Shown here: one piece after another, positions 49,697 through 58,237 of the stretch | How the letters are laid out: every line of letters begins with the position of its first letter | Numbering within the stretch: the first letter of the stretch is position 1 | Assembly: GCF_018324205.1 (NCBI RefSeq) | Contig: NZ_AP023356.1 | Location: forward strand, 7,632,501-7,696,500 | From: Actinoplanes ianthinogenes | Lineage (GTDB): Bacteria > Actinomycetota > Actinomycetes > Mycobacteriales > Micromonosporaceae | Direction of reading: 5' to 3' | DNA: 64,000 nt | Position numbers and translations under genes: made by a program | Notes under the pieces: model-generated | The model's input: only the letters and a program-made list of their open reading frames with translations | What the model was told of the DNA's origin: nothing | The model's database searches: none

Positions 49697-51007
49697 ATGA
49701 TCACTTCACGGCGCGGCCTGCTGGCCGGCGCTTTTGCGATGACCACGGCACTCGCGCTCGGCGCGTGCGGCGGCAGCGGCGACTCCTCCGACGAGGGCGC
49801 CGACGCCAAGACCCTGACCCTCTGGCACTACGAGGGCCCGACCAGCGCGATGGGCGTGGCCTGGAACAAGGCGATCGAGATCTTCAAGACGAAGCACCCC
49901 GGCGTCGAGGTGAAGTTCGAGGAGAAGAGCTTCGAGCAGATCCAGCAGAACGCCCAGATGATCCTCAACTCGGACAGCGCGCCGGACATCCTGGAGTACA
50001 ACAAGGGCAACGCCACCGCCGGCCTGCTCTCCAAGCAGGGGCTGCTCACCGACCTGACGGACGAGGCGGCCAAGCGCGGCTGGGACAAGAAACTTTCCGC
50101 CAGTCTGCAAACCACGGCGAAGTACGACGAAGACGGCATCATGGGCAGCGGCAAGTTCTACGGCGTGCCCAACTACGGCGAGTACGTCATGGTCTATTAC
50201 AACAAGGCGCTGTTCGACAAGTACAAGGTCACCGTGCCGGCGTCGCTCGCCGAGTTCACCGCCGCGATGGACACCTTCGTCAAGAACAAGGTGACCCCGC
50301 TCGCGGTCGGCGGCGCCGAGTACCCGGCCCAGCAGATCTTCTACGAGCTCGCGCTCTCCAAGGCCGACCGGGCCTTCGTCGACGACTACCAGCTGTACAA
50401 GAACAAAGTCGACTTCAACGGCCCGGTGCTCAGCTACGGCGCCACCACCTTCGCCGACTGGGTGAAGAAGGGTTACATCAGCAAGGACTCGGCCGGCATC
50501 AAGGCCGAGGACATGGGCGTCTCCTGGGAGCAGGGCAAGTTCCCGATCCTGGTCTCCGGCAGCTGGTGGTACGGCCGGTTCGCCAGCGAGGTGAAGAACT
50601 TCGCCTGGGGCACCTTCCTGTTCCCCGGCAACACCCTGCACCCCGGCTCCAGCGGCAACCTGTGGGTCGTCCCGGAGAAGAGCAAGGCCAAGAGCCTGGC
50701 GTACGACTTCATCGACATCACCATGTCGCCCGAGGTGCAGAACCTGCTCGGCAACAGCGGCGGCGTCCCGGTGGCGGCCGACCCGTCGGCGATCACCGAC
50801 CCCAAGAACAAGGAGCTGATCGAGAACTTCACCAAGCTCACCACCGGCGACGGCCTCGCGTTCTACCCCGACTGGCCGGCGCCGGGCTACTACGACGTGC
50901 TGGTCGCCGGCACCCAGGGCCTGATCAACGGGTCGAAGACGCCGCAGGCGTTCCTCGACGAGATCGCCAAGCCGTACAACGAGAACCTGGCCGACCTCGG
51001 CAAGTGA
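49697..51007 (+). CDS. Sugar ABC transporter, solute-binding lipoprotein
   Basis: A 436-residue family-1 solute-binding protein. A lipobox LGAC at about residue 24 anchors it to the outer face of the membrane; the rest follows the sugar-binding pattern (LTLWHYEGPTSAMGVAW, YGVPNYGEYVMVYYNKALFD, AKSLAYDFIDITMSPE). Regulated by the LacI operators just upstream. First gene of the importer operon; a hairpin in the following gap may stabilise its part of the mRNA so that it is made in excess. The ligand is probably a xylose-containing oligosaccharide, from context. Confidence 0.95.
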   Translation: MITSRRGLLAGAFAMTTALALGACGGSGDSSDEGADAKTLTLWHYEGPTSAMGVAWNKAIEIFKTKHPGVEVKFEEKSFEQIQQNAQMILNSDSAPDILEYNKGNATAGLLSKQGLLTDLTDEAAKRGWDKKLSASLQTTAKYDEDGIMGSGKFYGVPNYGEYVMVYYNKALFDKYKVTVPASLAEFTAAMDTFVKNKVTPLAVGGAEYPAQQIFYELALSKADRAFVDDYQLYKNKVDFNGPVLSYGATTFADWVKKGYISKDSAGIKAEDMGVSWEQGKFPILVSGSWWYGRFASEVKNFAWGTFLFPGNTLHPGSSGNLWVVPEKSKAKSLAYDFIDITMSPEVQNLLGNSGGVPVAADPSAITDPKNKELIENFTKLTTGDGLAFYPDWPAPGYYDVLVAGTQGLINGSKTPQAFLDEIAKPYNENLADLGK

Positions 51008-51011
51008 GCAG

Positions 51012-51043
51012 GTCGTGGGCGGCCTGGAAGGGCCGCCCACGAC
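51012..51043 (+). terminator. Intercistronic hairpin between binding protein and permease genes
   Basis: GTCGTGGGCGGCC (51012-51024) and GGCCGCCCACGAC (51031-51043) pair perfectly over 13 bp. Such hairpins after binding-protein genes commonly protect the upstream mRNA and allow partial readthrough, giving more binding protein than permease. Confidence 0.75.
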
Positions 51044-51061
51044 GGAGAAAGGTTCCAGGTC

Positions 51062-51943
51062 GTGAAGAATCGTGGCTACGCCGTCTATCTGATCCCCGGG
51101 ATCGTCGCCTCGACCGCGGTGATCATCGTCCCGCTGGTGATGACGGTCTACATCAGCTTCACCAAGTGGACCGGGATCGGCAGTCCCCGCTGGGTCGGTC
51201 TGGAGAACTACACCCGGCTCTTCGCGGACGCCAATTTCTGGGCCTCGTTCGGGCACATCATCCTGCTGATCATCGCGATGGCGGTGGTGCCCACCTTCGT
51301 CGGCCTGGTCCTGGCCGCGCTCCTCTTCGACTACGTCGCCAAGCGGTTCTCCGACCGGTGGGCCTCGGCGCTGCGCTCCGGCTACTACCTGCCGCAGGTC
51401 CTCCCCGTGGCGGTCACCGGCATCATCTGGGGCTGGATCCTGCACCCGGGATACGGCGCGCTGAACCGGATCCTGGAGTCGGCCGGGCTCGGCTCGCTGG
51501 CGCACAACTGGCTCGGCGACCCGGAGTACGCGCTGTACAGCGTGATGGCCGTGATGATCTGGTTCCAGCTCGGCTACCCGATCGTCATGTTCATGTCCGG
51601 CCTGCAACGTATCGACCCGGAGCTCTACGAGGCGGCCGACCTGGACGGCGCGTCCTGGTGGCAGCGGTTCCGGAAGATCACCGTCGCGATGATCCGGCCC
51701 GAGCTGTACGTGGTGCTGGTGACCACCACCATCGCGTCCCTCAAGATCTTCGGGCAGATCTTCGTGCTGACCCGGGGCGGGCCGAGCAACGCGACGCTGG
51801 TGCCGTCCTACTTCGCCTACAAGAACTTCTTCGAGAAGGCCCAGGTCGGGTACGGCTCGGCGATCTCCACGGTGCTGACCGTGCTGATCGTCGTCCTCGC
51901 CGTCGTCTTCCTGCGCCTGCAGAACCGTGCCGAGCGGAGCTGA
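51062..51943 (+). CDS. Sugar ABC transporter permease (MalF type)
   Basis: A 293-residue integral membrane protein with six helices. The EAA loop that contacts the ATPase is EAADLDGASWWQRFRKITV at about residues 192-210. GTG start with GGAGAAAGG. No ATP-binding subunit gene is in the cluster; the importer probably uses a shared MsiK-like ATPase encoded elsewhere, as in other actinomycetes. Ends 6 bp before the next permease gene. Confidence 0.95.
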   Translation: MKNRGYAVYLIPGIVASTAVIIVPLVMTVYISFTKWTGIGSPRWVGLENYTRLFADANFWASFGHIILLIIAMAVVPTFVGLVLAALLFDYVAKRFSDRWASALRSGYYLPQVLPVAVTGIIWGWILHPGYGALNRILESAGLGSLAHNWLGDPEYALYSVMAVMIWFQLGYPIVMFMSGLQRIDPELYEAADLDGASWWQRFRKITVAMIRPELYVVLVTTTIASLKIFGQIFVLTRGGPSNATLVPSYFAYKNFFEKAQVGYGSAISTVLTVLIVVLAVVFLRLQNRAERS

Positions 51944-51949
51944 CCACCG

Positions 51950-52831
51950 ATGACTGTCACCGCCACTCGGGCGCCGGAACGTCGTACCGAAGAAAAACCG
52001 ACCCTCCGTGAGCGGCGGCCGGGCCGCTTCCTCATCCTCGCCGGCCTGCTCGTCCTGCTCCTGCTGATGGTCGCGCCGCTGCTGGTGGTCGCGGTCAACG
52101 CGGTCAAGAGCCCGGCCGACTACGCCGCCGGCGGACCGCTGTCACTGCCCGATCACCTGTACTGGCGGGGCATCGTCGACTTCTGGAACCGGGTGGACTT
52201 CGGGCTCAAGCTCTGGAACAGCTTCATCACCAGCCTGGTGGTGGCGGTGCTGGGCGTGATCCTGTCGGTGTTCAACGCGTACGCGCTGGGCATCGGCCGG
52301 GTCAGGGGACGGATCTGGTTCCTGGTGTTCTTCCTGGTCGCCAACCTGTTGCCGCAGGAGGTGCTGGTCTACCCGCTGTACTACCTGTCGAAGCAGCTCG
52401 GCCTCTACGACAGCCTGTTCTCGATCATCATCATCTTCACCGTCGTGCAGAGCGCCTTCGGCACCTACCTGCTCACGTCGGTCTACACCGAGTTCCCCAA
52501 GGAGCTGCTGGAGGCGGCCGCGATCGACGGCGCGGGCAGGTGGCGCGCGCTCTGGCGGGTGGTCGTCCCGGTCAGCCGGCCGACCCTCGCCGTGCTGTTC
52601 ACGTTCTTCTTCATCTGGACCTGGAACGAGTTCTTCCTGCCGCTGATCTTCCTGATCTCCAACGACAACCAGACCGTCCCGGTGGCCCTCGGCGTCCTGC
52701 AGGGCGACCGGATGATGGATGCCACGACCACCAGCGCCTCCGCGCTGATCGGCATCATCCCGGCGATGGTCTTCTTCCTGATCTTCCAGCGGACTCTCAC
52801 GCGCGGCATCGCCGCCGGCGCCATCAAGTGA
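51950..52831 (+). CDS. Sugar ABC transporter permease (MalG type)
   Basis: A 293-residue permease with six membrane helices and a 23-residue polar N-terminus. The EAA loop is EAAAIDGAGRWRALWRVVVP at about residues 187-206. Pairs with the upstream MalF-type permease to form the channel. Codon use and spacing fit one operon. 19 bp before the alpha-xylosidase gene. Confidence 0.95.
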   Translation: MTVTATRAPERRTEEKPTLRERRPGRFLILAGLLVLLLLMVAPLLVVAVNAVKSPADYAAGGPLSLPDHLYWRGIVDFWNRVDFGLKLWNSFITSLVVAVLGVILSVFNAYALGIGRVRGRIWFLVFFLVANLLPQEVLVYPLYYLSKQLGLYDSLFSIIIIFTVVQSAFGTYLLTSVYTEFPKELLEAAAIDGAGRWRALWRVVVPVSRPTLAVLFTFFFIWTWNEFFLPLIFLISNDNQTVPVALGVLQGDRMMDATTTSASALIGIIPAMVFFLIFQRTLTRGIAAGAIK

Positions 52832-52850
52832 TCTTGAGAAAAGGACACGC

Positions 52851-55100
52851 ATGAAGTTCACCGACGGCTACTGGCGTAAGCGCGACGGCCTCACTGTCCT
52901 GCACCCCGTCCACTACCAGGACAGTGTCCCCGGGCCGGAGTCGCTCACCGTCTACGCCGCCACCAAGCGGATCCAGGACCGGGGGGACACCCTCGACGCC
53001 CCGTTGATCACGGTCACCCTGTCGGCGCCGATGGACGACGTCATCCGGGTCACCATCGAGCACTTTCAGGGTGGCGTACCGAAAAATCCGGTTTTTTCGA
53101 TCGCTTGCTCCCCGGCTGACGTCGCGGTGTCCGAGACCTCCTTCACCTCCGGCGCGCTGACCGCCCGGATCAACACCGGTGACAACTGGGGGCTGGACTT
53201 CCTCGCCGACGGCAAGCGGATCACCGGCAGCGGCTGGAAGGGGATGGGCATCGTCTCCGGTGACGCCGGCGACTTCGTCCACGAGCAGTTGGATCTGGGG
53301 GTCGGCGAGGTCGTCCACGGGCTCGGCGAGCGCTTCGGGCCGCTGATCAAGAACGGCCAGAGCATCGACATCTGGAATGAGGACGGCGGCACCAGCTCGG
53401 AGCAGTCCTACAAGAACGTCCCGTTCTACCTCACCAGCGCCGGGTACGGCGTCCTGGTCGACCACCCCGGCAAGGTCTCCTTCGAGGTGGCCTCCGAGAT
53501 GGTCACCCGCACCCAGTTCAGCGTGGCCGGGCAATCGATGTCTTACCTGGTCATCCACGGTCCGACGCCGGCCGACGTGATCCGCAGGTACACCGCCCTG
53601 ACCGGCCGGCCGGCGCTGCCCCCGGCCTGGTCCTTCGGCCTCTGGCTGACCACCTCGTTCACCACCTCCTACGACGAGGAGACGGTGAACAAGTTCGTCG
53701 ACGGGATGGCCGACCGCGACCTGCCGCTGAGCGTGTTCCACTTCGACACGTTCTGGATGCGCGAGTTCAACTGGTGCGACTTCGAGTGGGACACCCGGAT
53801 CTTCCCGGACCCGCCGGGCATGCTGAAGCGCCTGGCCGGCAAGGGGCTCAAGGTCTGCCTCTGGATCAACCCCTACATCGCGCAGCGTTCGCCGCTGTTC
53901 GCGGAAGGAAAGGCCAAAGGCTTTCTGGTACGCACTGCCGACGGTGCCGTGTGGCAGTGGGACCGGTGGCAGGCCGGGATGGCGCTGGTCGACTTCACCA
54001 ACCCGGACGCCCGCGAGTGGTACGCGTCCAAGCTTCGTGCCCTGGTGGAGATGGGCGTCGACGCGTTCAAGTCGGACTTCGGCGAGCGGATCCCGGTCGA
54101 CGGCATCGTCTGGCACGACGGGTCCGACCCGGAGCGGATGCACAACTACTACACGCAGATCTACAACCAGGTCGTCTTCGACGTGCTGCGTTCTTCTCGC
54201 GGCGAGGGTGAGGCCGTTCTCTTCGCCCGCTCGGCCACGGTCGGCGGGCAGCAGTTCCCGGTGCACTGGGGCGGGGACAACACCGGCACCTTCGAGTCGA
54301 TGGCGGAGAGCCTGCGCGGCGGGCTGTCGCTGATGTCGTCCGGGTTCGGCTTCTGGAGCCACGACATCGGCGGCTTCGAGGGGCTGCCCGACCCGGCGGT
54401 GTTCAAGCGGTGGGTGGCGTTCGGGCTGCTCTCCTCGCACAGCCGGTTGCACGGGTCGAAGTCGTACCGGGTGCCGTGGAACTTCGACGAGGAGTCGGTG
54501 GACGTGCTCCGCTCCTTCACCCACCTGAAGTACCGGCTGATGCCGTACCTGTTCGGCGCGGCCCGCGAGGCCCACCTGACCGGCCTGCCGGTGATGCGGC
54601 CGCTCATCCTGGCCTTCCCGGACGATCCGTCGGTGACCTATCTGGACCGGCAGTACATGCTCGGCGGGGATCTGCTGGTCGCCCCGGTGTTCAGTGCCTC
54701 CGGCGAGGTGTCGTACTACGTCCCGGCCGGCCGATGGACCCACTATCTGACCGGGGCGGTCGTGGAGGGCCCCGGCTGGGTCCGCGAGACGCACGACTTC
54801 TTCAGCGTGCCGCTGCTGGTCCGCCCGGGCGCGGTGATCCCGGTCGGCGCCCGCCAGGACCGCCCGGACTACGACTATCGCGACGGCGTGACGCTGCGCC
54901 TGTTCTCCCCGGCGGAGGGCCGCACGGCCGTGGTCGTCCCCGGCCCGTCCGGCGCGGACACGGTCTTCACGGTCGTCCGCGAAGGCGACGCCGTCCGTGT
55001 CGGCCGCAGCGGCGAGGCCCTGCCGTGGCGCGTCCAGCTCGGCGGCGCCGTGACCGAACTGGCCGCGGACCAGGACAGCTGCACCCTGACCCTGGGCTAG
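52851..55100 (+). CDS. Alpha-xylosidase, glycoside hydrolase family 31 (YicI-like)
   Basis: A 749-residue intracellular enzyme with no signal peptide. The nucleophile is Asp409 in FKSDFGERIP, the family's proximal acid/base loop follows (ARSATVGGQQFPVHWGGD), and YYTQIYNQ and WSHDIGGFEG are typical of YicI-type alpha-xylosidases. These release alpha-linked xylose from oligosaccharides such as isoprimeverose. With the secreted GH3 enzyme and the importer it suggests uptake and breakdown of xyloglucan or similar fragments. A GAAAAGGAC ribosome-binding site precedes the ATG. Confidence 0.93.
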   Translation: MKFTDGYWRKRDGLTVLHPVHYQDSVPGPESLTVYAATKRIQDRGDTLDAPLITVTLSAPMDDVIRVTIEHFQGGVPKNPVFSIACSPADVAVSETSFTSGALTARINTGDNWGLDFLADGKRITGSGWKGMGIVSGDAGDFVHEQLDLGVGEVVHGLGERFGPLIKNGQSIDIWNEDGGTSSEQSYKNVPFYLTSAGYGVLVDHPGKVSFEVASEMVTRTQFSVAGQSMSYLVIHGPTPADVIRRYTALTGRPALPPAWSFGLWLTTSFTTSYDEETVNKFVDGMADRDLPLSVFHFDTFWMREFNWCDFEWDTRIFPDPPGMLKRLAGKGLKVCLWINPYIAQRSPLFAEGKAKGFLVRTADGAVWQWDRWQAGMALVDFTNPDAREWYASKLRALVEMGVDAFKSDFGERIPVDGIVWHDGSDPERMHNYYTQIYNQVVFDVLRSSRGEGEAVLFARSATVGGQQFPVHWGGDNTGTFESMAESLRGGLSLMSSGFGFWSHDIGGFEGLPDPAVFKRWVAFGLLSSHSRLHGSKSYRVPWNFDEESVDVLRSFTHLKYRLMPYLFGAAREAHLTGLPVMRPLILAFPDDPSVTYLDRQYMLGGDLLVAPVFSASGEVSYYVPAGRWTHYLTGAVVEGPGWVRETHDFFSVPLLVRPGAVIPVGARQDRPDYDYRDGVTLRLFSPAEGRTAVVVPGPSGADTVFTVVREGDAVRVGRSGEALPWRVQLGGAVTELAADQDSCTLTLG

Positions 55101-55108
55101 CAGCACCG

Positions 55109-55143
55109 GTGACCGGCGGAGCCCACCAGGCTCCGCCGGTCAC
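55109..55143. terminator. Bidirectional terminator between the GH31 and NACHT genes
   Basis: GTGACCGGCGGAGC (55109-55122) and GCTCCGCCGGTCAC (55130-55143) form a 14-bp perfect stem. It covers the last base pairs of the minus-strand NACHT gene's stop region and starts 9 nt after the GH31 stop, serving both convergent transcripts. Confidence 0.8.
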
Positions 55144-58100
55144 TCCCGCAGGCGGCGGAGGCGGTCCATCAGCCCGGCGACCGCCGCATCGTCCGGGAAT
55201 ACCGCGCGGACCTGTATCGCCGCGGCTGCCACCGCATTCCGCACCCGCACGCGGCCGGACCCGAGGATGCGCTCCAGCACGTCCACGGCGGTCTCCGCGG
55301 TGACCCGGTCGTCGCCACGGAGCCGGGCCAGGACCAGTGACGCGTATCGGAGGTAGTCGTCGTCCTCCCACGGTGGAAAGTCGGAGGCGGCGATCTCGGC
55401 GCAGCGCCGGTAGCCCTCGGGCGACGGACGCACCCACAGATCCAGCAGAGCGTGCACGGCGGACGGCATGGTGTCCTCGGACACCCGCACGAAGGTGTTG
55501 ACGGCGATGTCCAGCGCGCCGGCCAGCGGCTCCAACGCGTGACTGAGCACATCCGTGTCGGGGTCGCAGAGCAGGTTGGCGCGGCGGCGGATCAGCTCCG
55601 GAGCGAGGTTGTGATAGGTCGACGCGAGATAGGGGCTGTCCCGCGTCACCCCGAACGTCCAGGTCGCGTCGATGGACGGGGCACCCTGTCCCACGGACAG
55701 GCGCAGCCGCAGGTCGCGCCGGTCGCCGTCCCAGAACCGTTCGGCGTCGATCGTTTCCGACAGGCTGGTCCAGCCGTCCGGGCCGAGCTGAGAACACCAC
55801 AGCATCGCCTGGGCGCGCCACGCGTGCACCACGTCCGGGTGCCCCGGGTAAAGGTCGCTGGCCCGGACCGGGCCGCCGGCACTGAGCAGGAGCAGCAGCA
55901 GGTTCGCGGAGTAGGCCGCATATCGTGCCGGCTCGCCCGGGGAGGCCGGCCGGTAGCCGGCGTACCGAGTCCCGGGCAGGGTGTGGTCGACGGTGCGGTA
56001 GAGCCGGGTCAGCACCGTCTCCAGCACCCGCCGCTCGCCCGGATCGGCCGGGCCCGCCATCGCCTCCAGGAACTCGATGATCGGCCCCCGCAGACTGAGC
56101 GACTGGAACGACAACAGCGCGCGCAGAAGATCGTCATCGGCCCGGGCGGAGCCGAACGGCATGGTCGAGGCGCCCTCCCGCGCGGCCATGTCGCGCAGCA
56201 CCAGGCAGATGAACCGGGCGACCAGGAACTCGCCGAAGGTGGCGTGCAGGAACTCGTAGGTCTCCAGGCGGGCATCGTCCTGAGCGGCCCGTGCCCGGTG
56301 GATGAAGAAGAACCGGCCGAGCGTCAGCTCCGCGCCGCCCAACGGGGTGCGCAGGCCGGCCCCGGCCGGGGAAGGGCTCGGGCCGAGCAGGGCCGCCAGA
56401 TCCTGCTCCAGGTCACTCTCGGTCACCCAGAGGGCGGCCCGATTGATCATCGCGAACGCCACCACCGCGAGTCGCTGCAATTCGTTCTCGACGGCCGCCG
56501 GCAGGTCGTGATCCGGGAGATCGGGCCGGTGCTTGACGATCTCGCGGGACGCGAAGGTGCGCAGCAACTGTTCGTAGAGCTGATGGGCGCGCAGCTCGCC
56601 GCCGAGGCGCTGCAACGCGTTGCCGTCCGCGTCGTAGAGGGCGAGCATGAGCAACAGCAGTGGCTGCGCGGCGAGGCCGCGGTGGGCGAGCACCGCCTCG
56701 GGGGCGAGCGGCGCGAGGCCGCGGGCGGCGAAGGCCGGCGCGTTGAGGGAGTTCCAGACCCCGAGCCAGGCGGTGATCCGCTCCTCGTCGAACGGCTCCA
56801 GGCGCAGCGCGACGGTCTTCTCCGGCGTGCGGGCCCGGTTGGCGACGGCGGTGCGGCTGGTGACGATCACCGCGACCGGACGGCCCTGCTCAGCCTCCCG
56901 CTCCTGGAAGCGGGCCACCCGCCTCAGGTAGTCGGTCTGGCTCACGCCGATCGCTTGCAGCAACTCGTCGAAGCCGTCCAGCAGGATGACCGGCATCGCG
57001 TCGCCGGCCGAGCGGGCCAGGGCCGGCCACTCCACCCGATCCCCGATGGCGTCCCGGACGGCGTGTTCGATCTGGTTCTGCACGCTGTCGGCGGCGGGCA
57101 CGTCGCGCAGGACGACCCGGACCGGCAGGAAGTCGGCAGCCGGCAGCCGGGCGGCGAGGATCCGGGTGAGGACCGATTTGCCGGCGCCGGGCTGACCGAG
57201 AATCAGCAGGGGAGCGTCGACGGCCTGCGGTGAGGTCAAGTGCCCGATCAAGAACTCCTGCAGATCGTCCCGCACCGGGAAGTCGTCCCACCAGGACTCC
57301 TCGCTGATCGGGGTGGCCGCGGCGACCGAGGCGGCCCGGAAGCGGGGTGGCACGTAGCCCTCGGCCAGCGCCGGTACCCGGATGCCGTCGGGCACGTCGC
57401 CGGACTCGACGATGAGCCGCCCGAGGTCGGCGCGGTAGGCGCGGGCCAGACCCTGTCGGCGCTGGTCCGGGGCGCGGCCGGTGGAGATCGCTTGCAGGGT
57501 CTCCTCGAGGCCGGCCAGGGCGGCCCGGGTGGCTCGGTGTTCCCGCTGGCTCACCCAGCAGGCCACCTCGGGGAAGTCCGCGGCGAGGCGGCGGAACGAC
57601 TCCTCGTAGCGGGAGCAGGCGCGGCCGGGCACCTCGGCCAGCGCGTCCGCGAACTGCTCGCGCCGGCTGTCGGACCATCGCTCGCCGACGGCGAGGCCGG
57701 TGGTGAACCGGCTCAGCGCCCGAGCCATGGAGCGGTAGTGGTCGTGCAGACGCGCCCGGTAGTCCTCGGGCGCCTCCTGCGGCGAGGGGAGCAGCAGGTC
57801 GGCCTCGTTCAGCCGGCCCCAGAACTCGTCGGCGGGAGAGACCGGAACGTTGCCGACGCCGGCGAGGCGCAGCTGCTCGCCGCTGCTCAGTCCCAGGTCC
57901 CGGAACGGGATCGGCAGGTCGGCCCCGGCCAGGGCCTCGAAGAACGCGGCGACCACCAGGACCGTGTGGGCGGCCTCCAGCCGCCGGGTCCGGCTGTGGC
58001 GGGACAGGCCGCCGCGCCGCTCGGAGAAGGCCCGCACCAGTTCATGGCTGAGACGGACGAGCTCCGCCTTGGCGTCGAAGAGTCCCAGCAGCGCGGGGAC

Positions 58101-58217
58101 CGCCGGTGTCGCGGCGAGCAGCAGCCCGCCGGTGAGCTTGTCGAGGGCGGCGACGACCTTGCTGTCCTGGCCGCCGAGCAGCCGGACCGCTTCCGAATAG
58201 CTGGGGGACCGAGCCAT
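55140..58217 (-). CDS. NACHT-domain STAND NTPase, second of a tandem pair
   Basis: A 1025-residue protein. Residues 1-100 form an N-terminal helical domain of the kind found in actinobacterial NACHT proteins (SYSEAVRLLGGQDSK); 100-300 a linker; NACHT core with Walker A GQPGAGKS (341-348), Walker B VILLDGFDEL (410-419) and the VTSRTAV sensor region (452-458); then a long alpha-helical winged-helix and sensor-like C-terminus without recognisable LRR or TPR repeats. GAAGGA precedes the ATG at 58217. It starts 20 bp after the paralogue's stop, so they form one operon. NACHT proteins of bacteria are signal-dependent NTPases, several proven in phage defence; that role here is inference. Confidence 0.9.
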   Translation of the reverse strand: MARSPSYSEAVRLLGGQDSKVVAALDKLTGGLLLAATPAVPALLGLFDAKAELVRLSHELVRAFSERRGGLSRHSRTRRLEAAHTVLVVAAFFEALAGADLPIPFRDLGLSSGEQLRLAGVGNVPVSPADEFWGRLNEADLLLPSPQEAPEDYRARLHDHYRSMARALSRFTTGLAVGERWSDSRREQFADALAEVPGRACSRYEESFRRLAADFPEVACWVSQREHRATRAALAGLEETLQAISTGRAPDQRRQGLARAYRADLGRLIVESGDVPDGIRVPALAEGYVPPRFRAASVAAATPISEESWWDDFPVRDDLQEFLIGHLTSPQAVDAPLLILGQPGAGKSVLTRILAARLPAADFLPVRVVLRDVPAADSVQNQIEHAVRDAIGDRVEWPALARSAGDAMPVILLDGFDELLQAIGVSQTDYLRRVARFQEREAEQGRPVAVIVTSRTAVANRARTPEKTVALRLEPFDEERITAWLGVWNSLNAPAFAARGLAPLAPEAVLAHRGLAAQPLLLLMLALYDADGNALQRLGGELRAHQLYEQLLRTFASREIVKHRPDLPDHDLPAAVENELQRLAVVAFAMINRAALWVTESDLEQDLAALLGPSPSPAGAGLRTPLGGAELTLGRFFFIHRARAAQDDARLETYEFLHATFGEFLVARFICLVLRDMAAREGASTMPFGSARADDDLLRALLSFQSLSLRGPIIEFLEAMAGPADPGERRVLETVLTRLYRTVDHTLPGTRYAGYRPASPGEPARYAAYSANLLLLLLSAGGPVRASDLYPGHPDVVHAWRAQAMLWCSQLGPDGWTSLSETIDAERFWDGDRRDLRLRLSVGQGAPSIDATWTFGVTRDSPYLASTYHNLAPELIRRRANLLCDPDTDVLSHALEPLAGALDIAVNTFVRVSEDTMPSAVHALLDLWVRPSPEGYRRCAEIAASDFPPWEDDDYLRYASLVLARLRGDDRVTAETAVDVLERILGSGRVRVRNAVAAAAIQVRAVFPDDAAVAGLMDRLRRLRE

Positions 58218-58237
58218 GTCGTCCTTCTCGAGAAGGG

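Noticed and set aside
52824..55106. 760-residue minus-strand frame opposite the GH31 gene
   Set aside because: Shadow of a clear glycosidase gene; no recognisable motif.
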